From Oscillospiraceae bacterium (lineage in GTDB: Bacteria; Bacillota; Clostridia; Oscillospirales; Oscillospiraceae), in assembly GCA_902778665.1 (NCBI GenBank), contig CACYYN010000021.1, positions 1-40,665 on the forward strand: a stretch of 40,665 nt of DNA, written 5' to 3'. The first letter of the stretch is position 1. The number at the start of each line of letters is the position of its first letter. Shown one piece after another: positions 16,751 to 23,977 of the stretch. The notes under the pieces were generated by a model that saw only the letters and a list, made by a program, of their open reading frames with translations, searched no databases and was not told the DNA's origin. The translations under genes were made by a program, and so were the position numbers.

Positions 16751-17722
16751 ATGAACTCTTTTAAACAGAAGTGGGCAGGATATTCAGAAAAGAAAAAACG
16801 CATTCTCACCGCTCTTGCATGCATTCTTTGCTTTATCCTGCTGCTCTCGCTCTTTATAGCTCTGAAACTGGCAAGAATCCAGTATGATCCCGCACCGGAA
16901 ACGGAACATGCGGAACCTGCTTCCACGCCCGCAGAAACGGATCAGCAATTCGCCGGGAAGGGGAGAAGCACTGTCAACATCCTCGTTCTCGGCACCGACC
17001 TGCCTCTACCCGGGACGGGAGACCTGGGCCGCTGTGACAGCACAACGCTCCTCTCTCTCAACCTCCTCACGGGGCAGATCAAGGCAATCTCCTTTGAGCG
17101 CGGCATCAGCATCTATATTCCTTCCATCTGGAGCTATGACCTGCTGACACACGTCTATTCCCATGAAGGCGCAACGGGAATGGTCAACGCAATTGAATCC
17201 AACTTCGGTGTTGACATTGACGGATATGTCCAGATCAACTTTGACACTTTCCCGCAGGTGGTTGATGCCATCGGCGGGGTGGACATTGATCTGACGGATG
17301 AGGAGGTCACTGCCCTGAATAACGAGGGATATATCTACGCCGGCGTCTGGACGCAGGCCTACGTCACCCCCGGCAGGAATCATCTGAACGGCCATGACAC
17401 CCTGGAATATGCCCGGCTTCGCGCCGTGGACGATAACTTCGGCCGACAGCAGCGACAGCGCACGGTGATGCAGGCCATGCTGAAGCAGGTGCGAAAGCTC
17501 ACCCTGTTCCAGATGAATCAGGCAGCCAATAAAATCCTTTCCCTGATTCACACCAACCTGCCAAAGATGACGCTTGTCCGCCTCATGCTTAACTCCGTCA
17601 AATTTGTGGGTGCCGATCTCCAGCAGCTCCAGGTCCCGGAAAAGAACGGCTCTACCGAATACACCATGTCCACCTTCAGCTATCAGGAGCAGAGGCAGCG
17701 GATTGCGGAATTCCTCGCCTGA
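16751..17722 (+). CDS. LytR-CpsA-Psr (LCP) family glycopolymer transferase
   Basis: LCP proteins attach wall teichoic acid, capsule or other undecaprenyl-linked glycopolymers to peptidoglycan. The 323-residue product has a short basic N-terminus and one membrane anchor (about 17-40, ILTALACILCFILLLSLFIA). The extracellular LCP domain follows, with NILVLGTDLPLPG, GRCDSTTLLSLN, VDIDGYVQINFDTFPQVVDAIGG and YARLRAVDDNFGRQQRQR. The usual SIPRDT motif reads SFERGI: the Arg is kept but the neighbours changed. The domain is followed directly by a short C-terminal region. It has its own promoter and faces a bidirectional terminator. LCP membership is confident; the polymer is unknown. Confidence 0.88.
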   Translation: MNSFKQKWAGYSEKKKRILTALACILCFILLLSLFIALKLARIQYDPAPETEHAEPASTPAETDQQFAGKGRSTVNILVLGTDLPLPGTGDLGRCDSTTLLSLNLLTGQIKAISFERGISIYIPSIWSYDLLTHVYSHEGATGMVNAIESNFGVDIDGYVQINFDTFPQVVDAIGGVDIDLTDEEVTALNNEGYIYAGVWTQAYVTPGRNHLNGHDTLEYARLRAVDDNFGRQQRQRTVMQAMLKQVRKLTLFQMNQAANKILSLIHTNLPKMTLVRLMLNSVKFVGADLQQLQVPEKNGSTEYTMSTFSYQEQRQRIAEFLA

Positions 17723-17805
17723 TCACCGCGCTATTCCTTTTTCTCTCTCTGCACTCGGATAAAACCTAAAACTGCACTTTACTGCACTCGCTGAAAAACA
17801 GCATG

Positions 17806-17847
17806 AAAAACCTTCTTCCCGCACAAATCGCAGGGAAGAAGGTTTTT
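17806..17847. terminator. Strong bidirectional terminator
   Basis: AAAAACCTTCTTCCC (17806-17820) pairs perfectly with GGGAAGAAGGTTTTT (17833-17847), a 15-bp stem with a 12-nt loop. A/T tracts on both ends make it work in both directions. It separates the LCP gene (+) from the ECF S-component gene (-). Confidence 0.9.
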
Positions 17848-17862
17848 CTGTTTTGAACATGA

Positions 17863-18387
17863 TCAGGTTTCCCTGACAACATATCGTTCCATCACGCGAT
17901 ATAACGGCCTGTACAGCACCAGCGTCAGGATAAAATTGCTGATGCAGAACGTGATATCATACGGAATGCCCGACACCCACATGGCAAAAACCATATGCCA
18001 GCCGTTGATGATAAAATAGAGAATGTACATCAGCGGCCCGAAGCACAGCCCGTAGATTCCCGCAATAACCGCCCAGATAACGGCAGAATCATTGCTTCGG
18101 AAGATCATAGCGACCACAACGATCACCGGCCAGACATACAGATAGCTGAACCACCATATCCCGAAGCCAAAAACAAGCCCTTCCAGCATAATATACACGC
18201 CCACCGCATACAGGGCCTTCCAACCGAAAAACACAACGGTTAGAATGATAATCGTGGTGTTCAGGTTGACGTTCGGTATCGCAGCAAGCGCCGCCTTGGT
18301 TGCAAATATCAGCGCACCGATCAGTGCCAGCAGACAGAGTTCTCGAACCGAAAGCTGCTTACCAACCCGTTTTGAGGGTAAATTCAT
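17863..18387 (-). CDS. ECF transporter S component
   Basis: This is a substrate-capture membrane protein of an energy-coupling-factor vitamin/micronutrient importer. The product of about 174 residues has roughly six hydrophobic segments, starting with ELCLLALIGALIFATKAALA, where the alanine-rich first helix (ALIGAL...KAAL) resembles the S-protein segment that docks on EcfT. The ATG at 18387 is preceded by GGGGAC; a TTG at 18405 is an alternative start. It overlaps the DUF4430 gene by 29 nt. No EcfA or EcfT genes lie nearby, so it would use a shared energising module encoded elsewhere. Substrate is unknown; the DUF4430 partner hints at a cobalamin-like ligand, which is inference only. Confidence 0.8.
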   Translation of the reverse strand: MNLPSKRVGKQLSVRELCLLALIGALIFATKAALAAIPNVNLNTTIIILTVVFFGWKALYAVGVYIMLEGLVFGFGIWWFSYLYVWPVIVVVAMIFRSNDSAVIWAVIAGIYGLCFGPLMYILYFIINGWHMVFAMWVSGIPYDITFCISNFILTLVLYRPLYRVMERYVVRET

Positions 18388-18751
18388 ATTTGTCCCCGTT
18401 TTCAATCATCGTGTCATCCACACCGTAAAAGTGCTCTTCACCGTTTTTCGTGATGCACCACCACTGCTGCTGGCTGTCATCCGCAGTCTCACCGTCCACG
18501 GTAAGAACATAGAGGCCGTATTCTCCGTCCTCACCCTGAATGAGCTTTTCCTCATCGCAGGCACTTCTCAAAGTCTCGGCATCCGTGTGCAGTGTAAATA
18601 CCTTCTTTGCACCGTCCCCGTGGATTACCTCCACCGTAACTGTTTTTGCCCCGACAGTCGCCGCAGGGCGATTCATCCACCAGACAATTCCGACGGTTAT
18701 CACCAGAATGGCAAGAACCACCACAAGCAGAATCTGTTTTTTCTTATTCAT
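18359..18751 (-). CDS. DUF4430 domain (transcobalamin C-terminal-like) membrane-anchored protein
   Basis: The product of about 130 residues starts with MNKKKQ and one hydrophobic helix (about 5-25, ILLVVVLAILVITVGIVWW) that acts as a signal anchor. A small beta-rich extracellular domain follows. Segments VTVEVIHGDGAKKVFTLHT, LIQGEDGEYGLYVLTVDG, QQQWWCITKNGEE and ENGDKYEFTLK match the DUF4430 pattern, a fold related to the C-terminal domain of transcobalamin and intrinsic factor. The ATG at 18751 is supported by AGGAAGGA just upstream; an upstream in-frame start (18778) is less likely. Its overlap with the ECF S gene suggests a ligand-capturing partner of that transporter. Confidence 0.8.
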   Translation of the reverse strand: MNKKKQILLVVVLAILVITVGIVWWMNRPAATVGAKTVTVEVIHGDGAKKVFTLHTDAETLRSACDEEKLIQGEDGEYGLYVLTVDGETADDSQQQWWCITKNGEEHFYGVDDTMIENGDKYEFTLKTGW

Positions 18752-18789
18752 TTCTCTTTCCTTCCTGTAGAACATCAATACGAGGCCAG

Positions 18790-18819
18790 ATTATAGCACC
18801 GATGATGTCGGTTTGTAAA
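18790..18819 (-). promoter_or_regulatory. Promoter of the DUF4430/ECF-S operon
   Basis: On the minus strand a perfect TATAAT (18795-18790) is preceded by TGC, an extended -10. TTTACA (18819-18814) lies 18 nt upstream as a -35; TTACAA one base further on gives 17 nt. No riboswitch-like structure was seen in the roughly 30-nt leader. Confidence 0.75.
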
Positions 18820-19000
18820 TCGCAACTCCATTTCCGGGTGAAAACAGCTTTCATTTCAGCCGGTTACGGACTATTACAAAGTTTACAAAAGAATTGCTTG
18901 AAATCCAGTTGGATATGTTATATATTATTCAGAAAGAAGCTTAGGGATGCAAATAATTACAAATTGGTAAAAATATTTTTCAAAATCAGGAAAAATCCGC

Positions 19001-19029
19001 TTGCAATTCCGTTGCTTCTGTGTTACATT
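19001..19029 (+). promoter_or_regulatory. Promoter of the surface-protein gene
   Basis: TTGCAA (19001-19006) and TACATT (19024-19029) are 17 nt apart with TG at 19021-19022 (extended -10). The leader is about 105 nt with two purine-rich sites (GGAGGG at 19116-19121 and AAGGAG at 19129-19134). The 365-nt intergenic region 18779-19143 is otherwise AT-rich; TTGCTT at 18894 with TATATA at 18919 (19-nt spacer) could be a second, weaker promoter. Confidence 0.65.
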
Positions 19030-19143
19030 ATGCATGTGCCGTCGTATGGCTGTGTTTTGCCATATCATCCGGTGCAATCCATCGCATATAATTTATTGTT
19101 ATATGATCAATTCCCGGAGGGAAAAGAAAAGGAGACCTTAATT

Positions 19144-22100
19144 ATGAAAAAAACGGTCAAGCTTTTAAGTTTCGTGCTGTTGGTCAGCATGCTCTTCAGC
19201 ATGATGGCTGTCAGCGCGTCCGCAATCGTTAGTGATACCCCCGCAGGCAACGGCGGCGGAATCGTTCTAGGCGGCGGCGGAAATGCTTCTGTCAATTCCG
19301 GCGGCAGCCTGATCATCGGCGGCGACCAGCGCCCGGAGGATGATTCTCCGTTTACGGGTGTTCATGTAGATGAAGAAACCCGGGCGAAAAATTATGAGCA
19401 GACAATGAGCGAAGTCAAGGCTTCTAATTCTGCAAGTGTTGAAATGTATGCACAGGAAGCTGCCGCAAAATATATGAAGAAGGCAGACGGCGATTATAGT
19501 GGAATCATAGATTCTGAGTATACTCTTGTCCAGGAGAACGAAGACTTTCTGATGTATGTTCGCGACAACATTGAAAGTATCGATGAAGCAACACTTCAGA
19601 CCGCACTCGATCTTTTCGGTGATAAAGCTGTTTACGGTACTGGAACCGGAGAAATAGATGAGGAAGCTGTTGAAGAAAGAAAAGAAGAAATTTCTTCTCA
19701 GCAGGATACTCTTTCCCCTCAGATCGATGCGCTCAGCGCTCAGATGAAGGAAATAGAAGATAGCCATGAAGATGACTCTTATCAGGATAGCGAAGAATAT
19801 CAGGCTCTCCTCGCTCAGTATAATGCACTCGTAGATCAGTACAATGAACTCCAGGCTGAAAACGATGGCATTGATCAGTTTATGAGCGAAGGTGCAACTC
19901 TTCTTGCAGGCCCTAACACGCAACCTGTACTTCCTGCACAGATGGTTTCCAAGTTCAGTCAGGTTTGTCCTGGATATTCGAGCCTTGCCGAAGCAGTAGC
20001 AAGTGTTCCTTATAACAATGTACTCCGCTTCAACGGGAATTCCTTTGATATTTGCAACTCCACTGATTACAGAATCACCGTTGATCTTCATTCGGCAACG
20101 ATAGATGCCAGAGCATGTCAAGCTGCATTCACCATCCGAGCCGGTCGATATGGTGGGACAGTTACCTTCACGAACGGTACTATTGTCGGTGATGGTTTCT
20201 ATGTATATAGCGGCGGTGTCCTGAATCTCGGCGGGCTTGTCAATGGTAACTATGTTGACATTACTGTATATGCTGACCAAAACGCTGTTTATGTTGATGC
20301 TGGTGGTACTGCTGTAATCGGACAGGGGACCACACTTGTTGGTGGAATACCCGGAGTAGAAAATCCTACAGCTACGACATATAAACTCGATGGTACAAAA
20401 TATACGCATTATAGTTCTGAGCCAGTTGTTTATATCAGAGATGGTGGTGTTGTCAAAATGACAGGTGGCACTATCATTGCAGGCAGTGTAGATGGGACTG
20501 GTGATGCACGTCCTGAAAACTATGCCATTGAAGTAGCTGGCCCCAGTACCCTTGAAATCTCCAGCAGTGTAGCTGAAATAAGAAGTAACAATCCAAGTGC
20601 ACCTGCAATTTATGGCCACAATGGGGCTACAATCAAGATGCATGCAGGATATGTATATGGACCTACAGGTATTGCGGTAGCTGGCGAAACTACCCAGCTT
20701 ACTGTTAACGGAGGTGCAATCACTGGTTACGGTCCAGCAACAAATACTCTGAATTCTGGTGCCGCAATTGCAGTAGTAGGAACAAGCGACACAAGTGCTG
20801 AAGACGGCAACGATAGCCCTCTGGTTTATGTGAATTCCGGTACACTTCGCTCGGAGAGAAATGCAGGTATTACATTGGTACCTGACCGTGCCGCTGACAG
20901 AGGTCTTGTAACAAGAATAGCTGTGGACGACGTTAATGTTACAATTCAGGAAAAGAATGGGGAAAAGAGCGATTATGCGCAGGCATTGTTCGTAGCAACC
21001 GTAAACGGGACTCAATCCTATGGATTTAGTTCAATAGACGCCTTAAACACTTTCATCCCTTCTGTTGCAGCAGGCTCTACAGTAGATATCAAGATGCTTA
21101 ACGACGTCATGACAGATATTTCTATTCTGTTTGATACACCTGATCTTACAATCGTCTTTGATGGTAATGGCCATCGGATCAGAACTGTTAATAAAGATGG
21201 TGTAGATATTGTCGAAGGAGATGTAACAATTAAAAATGTCTACTTCGATGGCGATCATAATGGCGATGGTGTTGCAGTATCTGGAAATGCAACTGCACAC
21301 GTAGGACCTAGTGTTATAGTAGGACATTATGTACACGGCATCAGTGCAAAAGATGATTCTAATGTCACTGTTAACGGCATCGAAATAGAAGCGCACAATG
21401 TTACTGGTATTTATGCAGCCGGCAACAGCAACATGACCGTATTCATGTGCAAGAATGATTCTCGTATTCCGGTTGACGTATCAACATCTCCCGCATTTGC
21501 AGGTACATTCAGAATAGATGGTGGTTGGTTCGCATACAAACAGGATGAAGATCATCCTAATGTAGCAAGGACTAAAGTTGCAACCTATGTTGATCCTGAT
21601 TATGCATACGTGAAGTATGTCGAAAAAGATCGTTACTACGAAGTCCTGTACAATGATACTCCCAACGTAGAAATTGACACAACCATCACTACCCGTTACG
21701 GTAATGAACCGCAGCCTGATGGTACCGTAATTCCGTACATCATCTATGATAAGAGCAATCCGGATCCGATTGTCTTCAAAGAAGTTGCTCCGAAACTTGT
21801 ACAGATTGATGCTGTGGGCATTATCACGAAAGATGGCAAAGTTGTAGAAACCGGCTTTGTATACCCGATCTTTACTGCTGAAAAAGGCAGAACCGGAACC
21901 ATCCGGATTCCTGACAGGGCAGTTCTTGAAGACCTCCCGTCCGGTCGTTATGATCTTAGATTCACATTCCACGATGTTAAAACTGGTTATGTGATGCAGG
22001 ACAAACTCCGTCTCTATGTCTTCCCGAAGTATGCAGGACTCTTTGCAGTTCCTAATACTAAGGATATTAGCCCGAGCATGGCTTCCGGAGATACTACAAT

Positions 22101-23172
22101 CCCGCCTGCAGTCGAGATCTTTAACGGAAACATTGTTGAATATCTCAACAACAACTTCGATCTCATCAAGACCAAGACGGCATACCCGATTGGCGCTGTC
22201 GGTTGGAACGTAGCGGTTGTTACCAGTGAGCTTCCTGACAAGGTCACCATCGGCAATGCAGCCGACAACACCAACTCGATTCTCCTTGAGAACTACATCT
22301 ACAATGGTCTGAGCGGTAACGCTGCAGAAGATCGCACCACATGGGGTGTTGTACCTTCCGGTCCGTACAAAGACTACTACTTCTACATCATCTCCTATGC
22401 AGATCTGAACAACCTCTCCGCCGGACAGAACTGGGTCTTCCTGAACTGGAACGGCATGGACGGTGCTCTGAAGAATCTGCCGCTCACCATCAAGAATGAC
22501 TATGTCTCCATCAGCCCGACCACGGTGAAGTGGAGCAAGATCAACGGTGATGTAACCTTCACCATCCGTCCGACCTGCGATGCAGTTTACATCGACGGCG
22601 AGCTCGTTCCCAGCGGATACTGGACCTATGATCCGAGCACTCACGTAATGACGCTGAAGGGCACCTACCTCGGAGCTATGGACGCGAAGGACCACATGCT
22701 GGAAGTTGTCACCGGCCTTGGCAAGGCAAGCGCTACGATCACCACAGGCATGGGCCTGATGGCCAACGGCATTGACTACCACGTCTACGGCCAGAACCGT
22801 GTGGTAAGCTTCGCAGCATCCGACCGTATCAACCAGGACGGCGGCGTGTGGATCGGTTCTTCCAACCCGACAAGGCTTGATCCTTCCGCTTACACCTGGA
22901 ACGGTACCAACGGCTTCACTCTCAACTCCGCATTCCTCAACAGGCTGGCACTCGGTACGTACTATATCTCTGCTTACGTCTACAACGGCAGCAACGGATA
23001 TAACTACACCACCACCACCTTCCGCGTGATCTCCGCAACGCAGGCATCCAACAACCCGGCCACGGGTGATGACAGCAACATCACCCTCTGGCTTGTGATC
23101 CTGGCCCTCTCTGCAGTGGCAATTGTTGTGATCGCAGTACCTCAGTTCAAAAAGAAAAAGGGAATGCACTGA
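19144..23172 (+). CDS. Large secreted, wall-anchored beta-helix surface protein
   Basis: This is a 1342-residue exported protein I do not recognise as a named family. A signal peptide (about 1-27, ending SASA) is followed by a Gly-rich stretch and an acidic helical region with likely coiled coil (about 172-248, Gln/Glu/Leu-rich). A long repetitive beta-rich region (about 285-790) rich in Gly, Val, Thr and Asn has the spacing of a right-handed parallel beta-helix. X2/Ig-like modules follow near 915-945, 1159-1192 and 1250-1283. The C-terminus is NPATGD (1304-1309), a hydrophobic helix and KKKK, a sortase-type sorting signal with NPATG in place of LPXTG. The ATG at 19144 has AAGGAG 9 nt upstream. 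The middle of the gene is AT-richer than both its 3' third and its neighbours. A role in adhesion or glycan binding is plausible but unproven. Confidence 0.88.
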   Translation: MKKTVKLLSFVLLVSMLFSMMAVSASAIVSDTPAGNGGGIVLGGGGNASVNSGGSLIIGGDQRPEDDSPFTGVHVDEETRAKNYEQTMSEVKASNSASVEMYAQEAAAKYMKKADGDYSGIIDSEYTLVQENEDFLMYVRDNIESIDEATLQTALDLFGDKAVYGTGTGEIDEEAVEERKEEISSQQDTLSPQIDALSAQMKEIEDSHEDDSYQDSEEYQALLAQYNALVDQYNELQAENDGIDQFMSEGATLLAGPNTQPVLPAQMVSKFSQVCPGYSSLAEAVASVPYNNVLRFNGNSFDICNSTDYRITVDLHSATIDARACQAAFTIRAGRYGGTVTFTNGTIVGDGFYVYSGGVLNLGGLVNGNYVDITVYADQNAVYVDAGGTAVIGQGTTLVGGIPGVENPTATTYKLDGTKYTHYSSEPVVYIRDGGVVKMTGGTIIAGSVDGTGDARPENYAIEVAGPSTLEISSSVAEIRSNNPSAPAIYGHNGATIKMHAGYVYGPTGIAVAGETTQLTVNGGAITGYGPATNTLNSGAAIAVVGTSDTSAEDGNDSPLVYVNSGTLRSERNAGITLVPDRAADRGLVTRIAVDDVNVTIQEKNGEKSDYAQALFVATVNGTQSYGFSSIDALNTFIPSVAAGSTVDIKMLNDVMTDISILFDTPDLTIVFDGNGHRIRTVNKDGVDIVEGDVTIKNVYFDGDHNGDGVAVSGNATAHVGPSVIVGHYVHGISAKDDSNVTVNGIEIEAHNVTGIYAAGNSNMTVFMCKNDSRIPVDVSTSPAFAGTFRIDGGWFAYKQDEDHPNVARTKVATYVDPDYAYVKYVEKDRYYEVLYNDTPNVEIDTTITTRYGNEPQPDGTVIPYIIYDKSNPDPIVFKEVAPKLVQIDAVGIITKDGKVVETGFVYPIFTAEKGRTGTIRIPDRAVLEDLPSGRYDLRFTFHDVKTGYVMQDKLRLYVFPKYAGLFAVPNTKDISPSMASGDTTIPPAVEIFNGNIVEYLNNNFDLIKTKTAYPIGAVGWNVAVVTSELPDKVTIGNAADNTNSILLENYIYNGLSGNAAEDRTTWGVVPSGPYKDYYFYIISYADLNNLSAGQNWVFLNWNGMDGALKNLPLTIKNDYVSISPTTVKWSKINGDVTFTIRPTCDAVYIDGELVPSGYWTYDPSTHVMTLKGTYLGAMDAKDHMLEVVTGLGKASATITTGMGLMANGIDYHVYGQNRVVSFAASDRINQDGGVWIGSSNPTRLDPSAYTWNGTNGFTLNSAFLNRLALGTYYISAYVYNGSNGYNYTTTTFRVISATQASNNPATGDDSNITLWLVILALSAVAIVVIAVPQFKKKKGMH

Positions 23173-23199
23173 TCCGGTAAACCGGTAAAACAAAAGAAC

Positions 23200-23226
23200 G
23201 AAAGGGGAGAGAAATTCTCCCCTTTC
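23200..23226 (+). terminator. Strong hairpin after the surface-protein gene
   Basis: GAAAGGGGAGA (23200-23210) pairs perfectly with TCTCCCCTTTC (23216-23226), an 11-bp stem with a 5-nt loop. There is no T-run, so it may be a partial terminator or a 3'-end stabilising structure that lets some transcription reach the next gene. Confidence 0.5.
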
Positions 23227-23251
23227 CAATCCCGAAAGTGAAAAAGAAAGC

Positions 23252-23271
23252 CGCCGCAACTCTTTGCGGCG
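23252..23271 (+). other. Hairpin just upstream of the OB-fold-like gene
   Basis: CGCCGCAA (23252-23259) pairs with TTGCGGCG (23264-23271), an 8-bp stem with a 4-nt loop, ending 28 nt before the next start codon. With the hairpin at 23200-23226 it makes a tandem pair in the 127-nt spacer. Possibly an mRNA-processing or stability element. Confidence 0.4.
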
Positions 23272-23299
23272 AAGAAACAAGCAGCACAGGGAGAGAAAA

Positions 23300-23803
23300 A
23301 TGAAAAGAATAATCTGTGTCATTCTTGCATTTGTATTTGCCTTCGGCATGAGTTCCTATATCAACAACCTGGCTGCAGTGACGAACCCGGGGTCTGTACC
23401 GGCCGCTGCAACACAGGAAGCAGCGCCTGTCGCCCTCTCTCCGTCAACCGCTGAAGAACCTGCTCCGCTCGCGGAAGAAAACAAAAATGTACCCGCTGAG
23501 CCTGTTCGGGAAATTGCGGCTGAAAGTCCCGATTCCGGTGACATCTTCTACGAGATGATCAACAACGTGGACAAGTACAGCGGACAGCTTTACGAGCTTG
23601 ACGGTATTCTCCACAGTGACGGGGAAGAGATCTATCTCGGCCACATGCTGGAAAGCGGCAAAGAGCTTTACCTGCCGCTTCGGTATATGATGAAGGACAT
23701 CGCGGACGAAACCATGGTGAGAGTCACCGGCGTTGTCAGCTCGGATGATTCCGATGGTGAGAAAATCACCGTTCTGGATGTCGTCACAATCGAGAAGATT
23801 TAA
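23300..23803 (+). CDS. Secreted protein with OB-fold-like domain, function unknown
   Basis: This protein of about 167 residues begins with a signal-peptide-like helix (about 1-25, IICVILAFVFAFGMSSY). An Ala/Pro/Glu-rich low-complexity linker (about 28-80) follows, then a compact C-terminal domain (about 82-167): NVDKYSGQLYELDGILHSDG, LYLPLRYMMKDIADETMVRVTGVVSS and ITVLDVVTIEKI. The alternating strands and the V-x-V-x-G-x-V pattern resemble small bacterial OB-fold domains that bind ligands or regulate envelope enzymes. There is no lipobox Cys. The ATG at 23300 has GGGAGAG upstream; an earlier in-frame start would add a basic segment before the signal peptide. It is probably co-transcribed with the surface-protein gene and followed by a terminator. 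Confidence 0.75.
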   Translation: MKRIICVILAFVFAFGMSSYINNLAAVTNPGSVPAAATQEAAPVALSPSTAEEPAPLAEENKNVPAEPVREIAAESPDSGDIFYEMINNVDKYSGQLYELDGILHSDGEEIYLGHMLESGKELYLPLRYMMKDIADETMVRVTGVVSSDDSDGEKITVLDVVTIEKI

Positions 23804-23831
23804 TCCTCAAAACCAGATATGAAACCCACCG

Positions 23832-23863
23832 CCGCATCCGAATGCATGTTCGGGTGCGGTTTT
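23832..23863 (+). terminator. Intrinsic terminator after the OB-fold-like gene
   Basis: CCGCATCCGAA (23832-23842) pairs with TTCGGGTGCGG (23849-23859) with one T-G wobble and a 6-nt loop, followed by TTTTCTGTTT. A standard rho-independent terminator. Confidence 0.85.
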
Positions 23864-23903
23864 CTGTTTCAGGAGCCTCTCCTGAAAAAATTGGAAAAAG
23901 AAG

Positions 23904-23932
23904 TTGACATAAAAATATAATGTGATTATAAT
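23904..23932 (+). promoter_or_regulatory. Consensus sigma-A promoter of the LysM-protein gene
   Basis: TTGACA (23904-23909) and TATAAT (23927-23932) are both perfect, with a 17-nt spacer. This is the best match to the vegetative consensus in the window, so strong expression is predicted. Confidence 0.92.
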
Positions 23933-23977
23933 ATATTATGTTAATTTCAAAATAACGGTACGAAGGAGAGACCTAAC

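Noticed and set aside
19267-21015. A 582-codon open frame antisense to the surface-protein gene
   Set aside because: The translation is dominated by Cys, Ile and Ser in a mirror image of the sense codons. It has no ribosome-binding site or recognisable motif.
19144-23172. Possible phage tail or S-layer protein
   Set aside because: There are no SLH domains and no neighbouring phage genes; the signal peptide and wall-sorting signal fit a surface-anchored protein better.
21481-23349. A 622-codon open frame antisense to the 3' part of the surface-protein gene
   Set aside because: Explained by codon bias of the sense gene; no signal or domain is visible in it.
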